Source: Sphingomonas turrisvirgatae
Lineage (GTDB): Bacteria; Pseudomonadota; Alphaproteobacteria; Sphingomonadales; Sphingomonadaceae
Length of the DNA: 64,000 nucleotides
NCBI RefSeq assembly: GCF_001721295.1
Contig: NZ_MDDS01000075.1
Location: 62,001-126,000, forward strand
Direction: 5' to 3'
Part shown: positions 42,523 to 50,556 of the stretch, piece after piece
Numbering within the stretch: the stretch's first letter is position 1
Layout: each line of letters opens with the position of its first letter
Position numbers and translations under genes: made by a program
Notes under the pieces: model-generated
The model's database searches: none
Seen by the model: the letters and a program-made list of their open reading frames with translations, nothing else
What the model was told of the DNA's origin: nothing

Positions 42523-42865
42523 GTCGGCACCTCCAATCCCGGCACCAACTGGCCGGCCGCGTCATGGTGCCCGGCCACGCGCTCAAACAAGATTTTTCAA
42601 TCATAACCGATGTAATGGACAAGTCAGATACGCCGCGCTTCCCCAGCCTGTTCAACGATTGTTGATCGAACATACTCGATTGAGATCACAGCCGACATTC
42701 GTCAAACTCGATGGAACTTTCCGTGATCTCCCGAATCAGCCGATCGATCTTCTATTTTGCTTGTCTATCGACCTCCCGCACCCGGTCCCGCCAACCGTCC
42801 GCGGCGCGCACGGGGCTTGCACCCGCGTCGCTGCCCTTTAAGGGCTGCAGCGACGGAGCGTGGCA
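42523..42865. promoter_or_regulatory. 343-base divergent intergenic region, Mn catalase / flavin reductase
   Basis: No convincing gene was found here. The central part (about 42580-42770) is clearly AT-richer than the surroundings and contains several weak TTGA/TATA-like stretches. I looked for the sphingomonad EcfG general-stress pattern (GGAAC, 16-18 bases, CGTT) in both directions. GGAAC occurs at 42713 but no matching second element was found, so that control is not supported. The right end carries a hairpin (42826-42855) just before the flavin reductase start. Confidence 0.6.
42826..42855 (+). promoter_or_regulatory. leader hairpin abutting the flavin reductase ribosome-binding site
   Basis: CGTCGCTG (42826-42833) pairs perfectly with CAGCGACG (42848-42855), enclosing a small second dyad (CCC at 42834, GGG at 42842). 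The ribosome-binding GGAG follows directly at 42855-42858, sharing one base with the stem, and the ATG is at 42866. Folding could limit ribosome access or stabilise the message. It could also be a terminator-like pause. Confidence 0.45.
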
Positions 42866-43375
42866 ATGAACCAGGAAGCGATCGCAACGAAGCTAAAGGC
42901 AGCCATGCGCCGCATGCCGGGGCCGGTCGCGCTCATCACCAGCACCGATCCGGAAACCGGCGCCCGTGCCGGCCTCGCCGCTTCCGCGGTCATCCCGGTG
43001 TCGATGGACCCGCCCTCCATGCTCGTCGCGGTCAACCGTAACGCCAGCGCACATGCCACGATCGTGCGCGCGGGCCGCTACTGCATCAACCTGCTCTGCA
43101 ACAGCCAGGCCGATCTCGTCGCGCTGTTCTCCGATCCGGCGCGGCGCGGCGCCCGGTTCGAAGACGCGCGCTGGGCCGAAACTGACGGGCTGCCCTATCT
43201 GCCCGGCGCACTCGTCAGCATCCTTTGCACCATCGCTCACACCCAGCCGTTCGGTACGCACGACCTGCTGATCGGCACGGTCGACGATGTGCTGCCCGGG
43301 ACCGGCAGCGACCCGATGGGCTGGATCGAGGGGGATTTCGCGCGCCTCATGGCGCTCGGCGACCTGTCCGGCTGA
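42866..43375 (+). CDS. flavin reductase family protein, second copy
   Basis: A 169-residue flavin reductase of the FMN-binding split-barrel family, similar in layout to the one at 2116: MPGPVALITSTD, VIPVSMDPPSMLVAVNRNAS and a YCINLLCNSQ strand. It has ARRGARFEDARWAET downstream, as in HpaC-type proteins. It stands without an adjacent oxygenase, so it may act as a general supplier of reduced flavin or serve one of the flavin enzymes further left. The start ATG 42866 suits GGAG at 42855; GTG 42860 would be too close. The serine protease gene follows 54 bases downstream. Confidence 0.85.
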   Translation: MNQEAIATKLKAAMRRMPGPVALITSTDPETGARAGLAASAVIPVSMDPPSMLVAVNRNASAHATIVRAGRYCINLLCNSQADLVALFSDPARRGARFEDARWAETDGLPYLPGALVSILCTIAHTQPFGTHDLLIGTVDDVLPGTGSDPMGWIEGDFARLMALGDLSG

Positions 43376-43429
43376 GGGCGTTTGCGCCGGGCCTTTGCGG
43401 CGGCGGCCTGCGCCCCTAGATCGTTCGCA

Positions 43430-44695
43430 ATGTTGCGCTGGATGCTTTCCGTTCTGATCGGCCTGCTGCTCTCCGCACCGGCGGCGTTCGCGCGGGACGA
43501 ACCGGGCATCCAGACCCGCGAGGCGGCGCTGCTGCAGGACGCCGGCGAATATGCCCGCAGCTATGACGTTCCCCTTGCCGAAGCGGTCCGCCGCCTCGCC
43601 GCGCAAGGCGACAGCGTGCCCGCGATCGACGCACTTGCGGCGCGTTATCGCGCGCGCCTCGCCGGCATCTTCGTCCAGCATCGCCCGGATTATCGCTTCG
43701 TCATCGTCCTCACCGGCACCACGACGCCGGCCCCCACGCTGATCCGCGCCGGCGCATCGCTGGTGCCGGTCACCTTTCGCAGTGGCGCGACGGCGACGCG
43801 CGAACGCGTGCTCTGGGCCCTCACCAATCATCAGGCCGCGATCCGCGAGGCCAGCGGGATCGAGCCGTCGCTGGGCATCGATCCGCGTACCGGCGAACTC
43901 GTCGTGGTGGTCGGCAATGCGGCGGCAAGGGCTGCGGGCGGCGCCGATACGCTCGACGCCCGGATCGAGGCGCTGACCGGCGTGCCGGTGCAGATCCGCG
44001 TATTCGATCGCGTCGATCGCAACCTGTCGGTGCCCGGCGGCGGGCGTCTCGATGGCGTCGATCCGGAAAGCCGCAAGCGCTATCGCTGCACCGGTGGCTT
44101 TGCCGTTACCGACGGGGTGCGGCACGGCATCGCCACCGCCGCCCACTGCCTCGATCAGCTGAGCGATATCGGACCCGATCGCCAGGCCACACCGCTCGCA
44201 TTTGTCGGCCAATGGGGCTGGGGCTATCACGACGTCCAGATCCATACCGGCCCGACCCCGGATCGTGCGCTGTTCTACGCCGACAAGGATCGCTCACGCC
44301 TTCGTCCCGTCCAAGCGCAGCGCACGAAGGCGAGCACGCGCGCCGGCGACTTCGTGTGCCATCGCGGCGAAAGCACCGGCTATAGCTGCGCGGAGGTCGA
44401 ACTGCTCGACTTCGCGCCGGCTGGCCAGCTGTGCGGCGGCTATTGCCTGCCGACGTGGATCGCCGTCGCCGGACCGACCTGCAAGGGTGGCGACAGCGGC
44501 GGCCCGGTGTTCAGCGGCACGACCGCCTTCGGCATCGTCAAGGGGGCGACCTTCCGGCGCGACGGCTCGTGCGCCTTCTATTTCTACATGTCGCTCGATT
44601 ACCTGCCCGCGCCCTGGTCGCTCGCCATCGATCCCGGCACGCCCTTGCCCCCCCCCCCGCCAGTTGCCCCGATGGGCACGCGCGGAATTGGCTGA
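43430..44695 (+). CDS. secreted chymotrypsin-like (S1 family) serine protease with pro-region
   Basis: A 421-residue precursor: a signal peptide (MLRWMLSVLIGLLLSAPAAFA), a pro-region of about 150 residues (including RTGELVVVVGNAAARA, reminiscent of the alpha-lytic protease pro-domain), and an S1 domain. The catalytic triad is visible as His239 in TAAHCL, Asp268 in HDVQIH and Ser356 in CKGGDSGGP. Several cysteine pairs support disulfides in an extracellular protein. The C-terminus is a proline run encoded by eleven C bases. The chosen start is the ATG that begins the signal peptide; the frame opens 48 bases earlier. It likely folds with the help of the pro-region. Confidence 0.83.
   Translation: MLRWMLSVLIGLLLSAPAAFARDEPGIQTREAALLQDAGEYARSYDVPLAEAVRRLAAQGDSVPAIDALAARYRARLAGIFVQHRPDYRFVIVLTGTTTPAPTLIRAGASLVPVTFRSGATATRERVLWALTNHQAAIREASGIEPSLGIDPRTGELVVVVGNAAARAAGGADTLDARIEALTGVPVQIRVFDRVDRNLSVPGGGRLDGVDPESRKRYRCTGGFAVTDGVRHGIATAAHCLDQLSDIGPDRQATPLAFVGQWGWGYHDVQIHTGPTPDRALFYADKDRSRLRPVQAQRTKASTRAGDFVCHRGESTGYSCAEVELLDFAPAGQLCGGYCLPTWIAVAGPTCKGGDSGGPVFSGTTAFGIVKGATFRRDGSCAFYFYMSLDYLPAPWSLAIDPGTPLPPPPPVAPMGTRGIG
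44648..44658 (+). repeat. poly-C tract of eleven bases near the 3' end of the protease gene
   Basis: Eleven C bases in a row encode part of the proline run about 13 codons before the protease stop. Homopolymers of this length slip easily. A change of one base would alter the last residues only, leaving the catalytic domain intact. It could also be a sequencing error spot. Confidence 0.7.
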
Positions 44696-44751
44696 CGACG
44701 CCGCGCAACCTGCTATAACGCGGCCCGAACTCGAACCCCGAAAGCATCCCG

Positions 44752-46239
44752 ATGACGCAATCCACGCCCCATGATGCCCGATTTGGGATAACCGGCCTGG
44801 ATGAAGTCCTTGGGGGCGGCCTCGAACGCAGCCGCACCTTCCTGCTGGAAGGCAGTCCGGGGACCGGCAAGACGACCATGGCCATGCAGTTCCTCGTCGC
44901 CGGGGCACAGGCTGGCGAGCGATGCCTTTATGTCACCCTGTCCGAAACCGCTGCGGAGCTGCGCGCCTCGGCCGCCTCGCACGACATCTCCCTCGACGGG
45001 ATCGAACTCTATGAGTTGATCCCGCCCGAAAACCTGCTGGACGACGAACAGCAGCAGAGCCTGCTCTATTCGTCCGACCTCGAGCTTGGGGAAACCACGC
45101 GCCGCATCTTCGAGGCGTTCGAGCGGGTCAAGCCCGATCGCGTGGTGCTCGACAGCCTTTCCGAAATCCGCCTGCTTGCGCAAAACTCGCTGCGCTATCG
45201 CCGTCAGATCCTGGCGCTGAAGCATTTTTTCGCGACCAGCGGCGCGACGGTCCTGATGCTCGACGATCTCACCACTGAAGTGAACGACCGGACCGTTCAT
45301 TCGGTGGCGCATGGCGTGCTGCGGCTGGAAGAACTCGCACCCGAATATGGCGCCAAACGTCGCCGCCTGCGGGTGATCAAGTATCGCGGCCGTCGCTATC
45401 GCGGCGGCTATCACGATTTCGCGATCCATACCGGCGGCGTGCGCGTGTTCCCCCGCCTTATCGCCGCCGAGCACAGGACATCGTTCGATCGAACGCTGCT
45501 GACGACCGACTCGCCGGAACTCGATGCCTTGCTCGGGGGCGGTATCGACCGCGGATCCAGCCTGCTGGTCCTGGGTCCGGCCGGTACCGGCAAGTCGATC
45601 CTCGCGCTCACCTTTATCAAGACGGCGATCCAGCGCGGCGAACGCGCCGCGATGTTCATCTTCGATGAAGAGCGACAGTTGCTGATCCAGCGCGCCCGTG
45701 CGCTGGACATCGATCTGCAGGCCATGATCGATGCCGATCACTTGATCCTCGAACAGGTCGATGCCGCCGAACTGACTCCGGGCGAATTCTCCGAACGCGT
45801 GCGCCACTGTGTCGAGGTGAACAGCGCCCGGACCGTGGTGATCGACAGCCTGAACGGCTATCAGGCGGCAATGCCTGGCGAGCACGCACTGGTGCTGCAC
45901 ATGCACGAACTGCTGCAATATCTGAATCGCAAGGGCGCGACGACGATCCTCAACGTCGCGCAACACGGCCTGGTCGGTGACATGAAGTCACCGGTCGATC
46001 TCACCTACCTCGCCGATACGGTGATCCTGCTGCGCTATTTCGAGGCGCTCGGCCGCGTCCGCCGCGCCGTCTCAGTCATCAAGAAGCGGACCGGCGCACA
46101 CGAGCATTCGATCCGCGAGTATCAGATCGGCACACGCGGCGTGACGCTGGGGCCTCCGCTCGACCGGTTCCAGGGCATTCTGCGGGGCGTGCCGACGATT
46201 GTCGGCGATGCCGATCTGCTCAGCCGCGAGGACGCGTGA
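44752..46239 (+). CDS. KaiC-like RecA-superfamily double ATPase
   Basis: A 495-residue protein with two KaiC-type ATPase domains. The first has Walker A GSPGTGKTT (residues 34-42), with the acidic LSETAAEL and Walker B VVLDSLSEI. The second has GPAGTGKSI (from residue 275), with FDEERQLL and VVIDSLNGY. It is similar in length to the clock protein KaiC. At the place where KaiC carries the phosphosites Ser431 and Thr432, an eye alignment puts Thr418 and Tyr419 (DLTYLADT). No kaiA or kaiB is in the window. The GTGA overlap with the hybrid kinase shows a two-gene signalling unit. It probably acts as an ATP-dependent signalling switch, not as a proven oscillator. Confidence 0.9.
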   Translation: MTQSTPHDARFGITGLDEVLGGGLERSRTFLLEGSPGTGKTTMAMQFLVAGAQAGERCLYVTLSETAAELRASAASHDISLDGIELYELIPPENLLDDEQQQSLLYSSDLELGETTRRIFEAFERVKPDRVVLDSLSEIRLLAQNSLRYRRQILALKHFFATSGATVLMLDDLTTEVNDRTVHSVAHGVLRLEELAPEYGAKRRRLRVIKYRGRRYRGGYHDFAIHTGGVRVFPRLIAAEHRTSFDRTLLTTDSPELDALLGGGIDRGSSLLVLGPAGTGKSILALTFIKTAIQRGERAAMFIFDEERQLLIQRARALDIDLQAMIDADHLILEQVDAAELTPGEFSERVRHCVEVNSARTVVIDSLNGYQAAMPGEHALVLHMHELLQYLNRKGATTILNVAQHGLVGDMKSPVDLTYLADTVILLRYFEALGRVRRAVSVIKKRTGAHEHSIREYQIGTRGVTLGPPLDRFQGILRGVPTIVGDADLLSREDA

Positions 46240-48212
46240 AGCGTACCACGGTTTCCGAACGCGCCTTGATCCTCGCGCCGCGCGGCCGCGACGCGGCGAT
46301 CGCCGTCGCCATGCTTCGCGAAGCGGGATTGGAGGCCGAACCATGCGCCTCGCTCCCGGCGATCCTGGCCGAGCTCGACCGCGGCGCGGCCTTCATCATC
46401 GTGACCGAAGAGGCGATCCTGGGCGCGGACCTGCAGCCGCTCGCGCGATGGCTTGCGGATCAGGAGGAATGGTCCGACATGCCGTTTATCCTGCTCACCA
46501 CGCGCGGTGGCGGGCTTGAGCGCAACCCGACCGCCGCCCGCCATCTCGAAGTGCTGGGCAACGTCACCTTCCTCGAACGGCCGTTTCACCCGACCACGCT
46601 CGTCAGCCTCGCCCGCTCCGCCCTGCGCGCGCGGCGGCGGCAATATGATGCGCGCGCCCGACTCGCCGCGCTGCATGACAGTGAAACGCGCTTCCGCACG
46701 CTGTTCGACACGATGGACGAGGGGTTCTGCGTCATCGAGTTCCTCGACAGCTCGAAGGGGCCGCTGACCGACTATATCCATGTCCAGGCAAACCCCGCCT
46801 ATGAACGCCATACCGGCATTCCCTTCGTCGTCGGGCAAAAGGTGCAGGAGATGGTGCCCGACGAAGCGGACGCCTGGGTCGAATTCTATCGTAAGGTTTT
46901 GCTGACCGGCGAGCCGATCCGCTTCAGCCGCGAACTCGAGGCGACGGGCCGCCATCTGGACCTCGCCGCCTTTCGCGTCGAGCCGCCGGAGCGGCGCGAG
47001 GTCGCCGTCATCTTTCAGGACGTGACCGAGCGCAAGCGGGCCGAGATCGCGTTGCGCGAACTCAACGAAAGCCTCGAACGTCGCGTTGCCGCCGCCGTCA
47101 GCGAGCGCGAGAACGCGCTGGCCCAGCTGCACGAGGCGCAAAAGCTCGAGACGATCGGCCAGCTGACCGGCGGCGTCGCGCATGATTTCAACAACCTCCT
47201 CACCCCGATCACCGGGGCGCTCGACCTGCTCGGGCGCCGCTATGCCGACGATCCGCGCTCGGCCCGGCTGCTCGATGGCGCGCTGCAATCGGCCGAACGC
47301 GCCAAGACGCTGGTCCAGCGCCTGCTCGGCTTCGCCCGGCGTCAGGCGCTCGAAACCCGTCCCGTCGATCTTGCCGCGCTGATCGGCGACATGCGCGACC
47401 TCATCACCAGTTCGATCGGCCCGGCGATCGAGCTCGTGATCGACGCGCCTGCCGGTCTGCCCGCCGCGCTCGCCGACCCCAACCAGCTCGAACTCGCGAT
47501 ACTCAACCTGTGCGTCAATGCGCGCGATGCCATGCCGAATGGCGGGACGCTGACGCTGGCGCTGGACCAGGCCGACGGCTTCGTGCGCCTCTCGGTGATC
47601 GACACCGGCATCGGCATGGACGCCGCGACGCTCGCCCGCGCGGTAGAGCCCTTCTATTCGACCAAGGAACTGGGCAAGGGCACCGGCCTCGGCCTCTCGA
47701 TGGTGCATGGCCTCGCCGCGCAGCTGGGCGGCACGTTCGATCTGCAAAGCACGCCCGGCCACGGCACGCGCGCCGATCTGGCGCTGCCTGTCGCCGATGC
47801 GGCCGCCGACGCCACCGATCGTCGCGCTGTCACCGCAACGGACGAATCCTTCCGGGCGCTGTCCATCCTGCTGGTGGATGACGAGGAACTGGTCCGCGCC
47901 GGCACGGCCGAAATGCTGCGCGACATGGGCCACCGCGTCACGCAGGCCAGCGGCGGCGGCGAAGCGCTTGCCCGGCTGGCCGACGATGCAACCTTCGACA
48001 TCGTGGTCACCGACTATATGATGCCGCGCATGGACGGCGCCGCACTCGCCGCGCATGTCCGCGAACGCCATCCCGCGCTGCCGGTGCTCGTCGTGACTGG
48101 CTATGCCGGCGGCGACCTCGACATCGGCTTGCCGCAACTCGCCAAGCCGTTCCGCCAGGCCGATCTACGCGCCGCGCTCGCTCAGCTCGCCCGTCAGCCG
48201 GCCACGACATAG
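46236..48212 (+). CDS. hybrid sensor histidine kinase/response regulator (pseudo-receiver, PAS, HisKA, HATPase, receiver)
   Basis: A 658-residue cytoplasmic kinase without membrane segments. Domains in order: an N-terminal receiver-like domain (about 8-130) that lacks a clear phospho-Asp (AAFIIVTEEA), a PAS domain (about 145-270; ETRFRTLFDTMDEGFCVIEF), a coiled region, HisKA with His316 in GGVAHDFNNLL, the ATPase (NLCVNARDAM, DTGIGM, GLGLSMVHG) and a C-terminal receiver with Asp593 in VVTDYMMPRMDG. The start GTG overlaps the KaiC-like stop. It may phosphorylate its own receiver and a separate partner, with input from the KaiC-like ATPase. Its 3' end overlaps the convergent chrA by 19 bases. 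Confidence 0.93.
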   Translation: MKRTTVSERALILAPRGRDAAIAVAMLREAGLEAEPCASLPAILAELDRGAAFIIVTEEAILGADLQPLARWLADQEEWSDMPFILLTTRGGGLERNPTAARHLEVLGNVTFLERPFHPTTLVSLARSALRARRRQYDARARLAALHDSETRFRTLFDTMDEGFCVIEFLDSSKGPLTDYIHVQANPAYERHTGIPFVVGQKVQEMVPDEADAWVEFYRKVLLTGEPIRFSRELEATGRHLDLAAFRVEPPERREVAVIFQDVTERKRAEIALRELNESLERRVAAAVSERENALAQLHEAQKLETIGQLTGGVAHDFNNLLTPITGALDLLGRRYADDPRSARLLDGALQSAERAKTLVQRLLGFARRQALETRPVDLAALIGDMRDLITSSIGPAIELVIDAPAGLPAALADPNQLELAILNLCVNARDAMPNGGTLTLALDQADGFVRLSVIDTGIGMDAATLARAVEPFYSTKELGKGTGLGLSMVHGLAAQLGGTFDLQSTPGHGTRADLALPVADAAADATDRRAVTATDESFRALSILLVDDEELVRAGTAEMLRDMGHRVTQASGGGEALARLADDATFDIVVTDYMMPRMDGAALAAHVRERHPALPVLVVTGYAGGDLDIGLPQLAKPFRQADLRAALAQLARQPATT

Positions 48213-49558
48213 ATCGCGCCAAGCGCCGCCGAACCGAGCAGCACCGGGATCATCCTGATCTTCAGCCGGAACACCGCGATTCCCGCGCCGACTGCCAGTG
48301 CCAGCGCCGGCCAGTTCACCGACGCCAGCACCGGCACCTCGAACGACCCCGTTGGCATTGCCACCGCCCGCACCTCGCCGAACAGCGTATGGATCGCGAA
48401 CCACAGCGCCAGGTTGAGGATCACGCCCACCACCGCCGCGGTGATCGCGCCCAGCGCCGCCGACAGCGCGCGATTGCCGCGCAGCCGCTCGACGTACGGC
48501 GCCCCGGCAAAGATCCACAGGAAGCACGGCATGAACGTGACCCATGTCGTCAGCACCGCGCCCAGCGTCGCCGCCACCAGCGGGTTCATGCCCCCCGCCT
48601 CGCGCAGCGCCGCCAGGAACCCGACGAACTGAGTCACCATGATCAGCGGCCCCGGCGTGCTCTCGGCCAGCCCCAGTCCGTCCAGCATCTCGCCCGGCGT
48701 CACCCAGCCATAGGTTCCGACCGCCGCCTGCGCGACATAGGCCAGCACGGCATAGGCGCCGCCGAACGTCACGACCGCCATCTGGCTGAAGAAGCTCGCG
48801 ATCTGCGTGAACACATGGTCCGGCCCCAGAAGCGCGAGCAGCGCGAACACCGGCGCCAGCCACAAGACGAGGAACAGCGCGCTGATCCGCAGCGACCAGC
48901 CCAGCCCGGGCGAGGCGTGCGCCGGCAACCCCTCGCCCAGCGCCGTGTCTCGATCCTGCACCACCGCGCCGCCGGCCGAGCCGTGTCCGCCTCCGCCAAG
49001 GAACGCCGCAATGCCGCGGCGCCCGCCGACAAAGCCGATCGCGCCCGCCGTCAGCACGATCAACGGAAAGGGCGCATCGAGGAAGAAGATCGCCACGAAC
49101 GCCGCCGCCGCGATACCACGCATGACGTGGTTCCTGAGCGCGCGCGATCCGACCCGCACGACGGCCTGCACGACCACCGCCAGCACCGCGGCCTTGAGGC
49201 CGAAGAACATTCCCTCGACCAGCGGCACCTTGCCCAGCAGCACATAGACATAGCTCAGCCCCAGGATCGCCAGGAACCCCGGCAGCACGAACAGCGCGCC
49301 CGCCACCAGCCCGCCCTTGGTCCTGTGCAGCAGCCAGCCGATATAGGCCGCCAGCTGCTGCGCCTCGGGTCCGGGCAACAACATGCAGTAATTGAGCGCG
49401 TGCAGGAACCGCGCCTCGCCGATCCAGCGCTTCTCGTCCACCAGGATGCGATGCATCACGGCGATCTGCCCCGCCGGCCCGCCGAACGAGAGCGCGGCGA
49501 TCCGTGCCCACACCTTCACCGCGTCGCCAAAGCTGACGCCATGATCCGGAACGCTCAT
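48194..49558 (-). CDS. chrA: chromate transporter ChrA (long, two-domain form)
   Basis: A 454-residue inner-membrane protein with two homologous CHR halves. The N-terminal half has the SFGGPAGQIAVMHR motif (near residue 24) and LLPGPEAQQLAAYIGWL; the second half has VVTFGGAYAVLAYVAQ and ESTPGPLIMVTQFVGFL. It exports chromate, driven by membrane potential. The chosen start (ATG 49558) overlaps the chrB stop by four bases. The C-terminus overlaps the end of the convergent hybrid kinase by 19 bases. With chrB it forms the classic chromate resistance operon. Confidence 0.93.
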   Translation of the reverse strand: MSVPDHGVSFGDAVKVWARIAALSFGGPAGQIAVMHRILVDEKRWIGEARFLHALNYCMLLPGPEAQQLAAYIGWLLHRTKGGLVAGALFVLPGFLAILGLSYVYVLLGKVPLVEGMFFGLKAAVLAVVVQAVVRVGSRALRNHVMRGIAAAAFVAIFFLDAPFPLIVLTAGAIGFVGGRRGIAAFLGGGGHGSAGGAVVQDRDTALGEGLPAHASPGLGWSLRISALFLVLWLAPVFALLALLGPDHVFTQIASFFSQMAVVTFGGAYAVLAYVAQAAVGTYGWVTPGEMLDGLGLAESTPGPLIMVTQFVGFLAALREAGGMNPLVAATLGAVLTTWVTFMPCFLWIFAGAPYVERLRGNRALSAALGAITAAVVGVILNLALWFAIHTLFGEVRAVAMPTGSFEVPVLASVNWPALALAVGAGIAVFRLKIRMIPVLLGSAALGAIYVVAG

Positions 49559-50511
49559 CCGCCCTGCTTCCTGCTGGCAAAGAAACTGTAGAATTGGTCC
49601 AGCGCCCCACCGGCGCGCTCGATCCGCTCCAGATCGTCCTCGCTCGACGCGCACACCCCCGCCAGCATCGCGGCCACGCCGGGCGCCTCGGGCCGCGCGA
49701 ACTTGCCGTCGCCAATGTCCAGCTCATGGATGATCTCGCCGATGGCGGTCAGCGCTGCATCGTCGCTCAGCCCGGCGCGGAGCACGATCGTCTCGAAGCT
49801 GCAGCGATCGTCCTCGTGCGTGAACTCCCCGTCCGCCATGTCGAAGCGGAGCTCGCCGGCGACCGGTTCATGGGTGCGTGCATCGACGAAGCGGAACCGC
49901 GCGCGCGGATCGACGAAGCGGCGGATCAGCCACGCGCTGGCGATGCGGTCGACATGCACCCCCGCCCGCGTCACCCACACGCGTCCGGTCAGCGCCTCGC
50001 GCGTCAGCAGCGGTCCCGGCTCGTTCCGCGCCACGTCCGGATGCACGTGCCGCAGGCGCACCAGTTCGGTGAGCGCAGCCTCGGCGATCTGCCGTCCCGA
50101 CGCGCCGAAAAAATCGATCCGGCCAGTGTCTTCCAACCGTCGATACAGCCGCGCGATCTCGCCCCCGCTCGCCGGGCCGCTGGCCAACAGCCGCCGCGCC
50201 GTATCGCTGATCTCCGCATAATCCGCGTCGCGTGCCGCATCGAACAGCGCGCGCACCTCGCGATCGGACTGGCCCGCGATCAGCGCGGCGCGGATCAGCG
50301 TCGCCTCGCCTCCGCCATCGACGATCTCGTCCATCACCTCGCGCAAAGCTGCTTCACTCGTCTCGCTCGCTGGCAGCACATGCACCGCATTTTTCAGCGG
50401 CACCGCCCCGATCGCCTGCAACCGCCGCCAGATCTTCACGCGCAAATAGGGCGGCTTGGCCGGCAGCTGGTGCAGCAACGCCAGCCAAGGTTCAGTGCTT
50501 GCCGGTTTCAT
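49555..50511 (-). CDS. chrB: chromate resistance protein ChrB
   Basis: A 318-residue protein with the two ChrB domains: the N-terminal part (LLHQLPAKPPYLRVKIWRRL, GAVPLKNAVHVLP) and the C-terminal part (GRVWVTRAGVHVDRIASAWLIRRFVDP, ARFRFVD, HEDDRCSFETI, IHELDIGDGKF). In other bacteria ChrB is a chromate-responsive regulator of the chr operon. The start ATG sits within an 18-base near-palindrome (50510-50527), and the divergent porin starts only 45 bases away. It overlaps chrA by four bases. DNA binding is inferred from literature on the family, since no classical helix-turn-helix is obvious by eye. Confidence 0.92.
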   Translation of the reverse strand: MKPASTEPWLALLHQLPAKPPYLRVKIWRRLQAIGAVPLKNAVHVLPASETSEAALREVMDEIVDGGGEATLIRAALIAGQSDREVRALFDAARDADYAEISDTARRLLASGPASGGEIARLYRRLEDTGRIDFFGASGRQIAEAALTELVRLRHVHPDVARNEPGPLLTREALTGRVWVTRAGVHVDRIASAWLIRRFVDPRARFRFVDARTHEPVAGELRFDMADGEFTHEDDRCSFETIVLRAGLSDDAALTAIGEIIHELDIGDGKFARPEAPGVAAMLAGVCASSEDDLERIERAGGALDQFYSFFASRKQGG

Positions 50512-50527
50512 GATTCATATGTATCAT
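50510..50527. promoter_or_regulatory. 18-bp near-palindrome at the chrB start / porin promoter
   Basis: ATGATTCATATGTATCAT is a palindrome except for one mismatched pair (positions 6 and 13). It covers the chrB initiation codon and lies in the mere 45-base gap to the divergent porin. TGTATCAT (50520-50527) recurs at 50551-50558 over the porin ATG. This is a good candidate operator for ChrB-type or other autoregulation of both genes. Confidence 0.55.
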
Positions 50528-50556
50528 ACGATTTGAACGTTTGGAACAGCTGTATC

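Noticed and set aside
42523..42865. EcfG general-stress promoter for the Mn catalase
   Set aside because: A GGAAC element is present at 42713 but no CGTT element at the right spacing was found on either strand.
46122..48137. Long antisense open frame (671 codons) opposite the hybrid kinase
   Set aside because: The sense gene has complete kinase and receiver motifs. The antisense product shows no family features and no ribosome site.
49594..50556. Upstream extension of the porin frame across chrB
   Set aside because: It would remove the signal peptide from the N-terminus and run antisense through a recognised gene. ATG 50557 gives a proper secreted protein.
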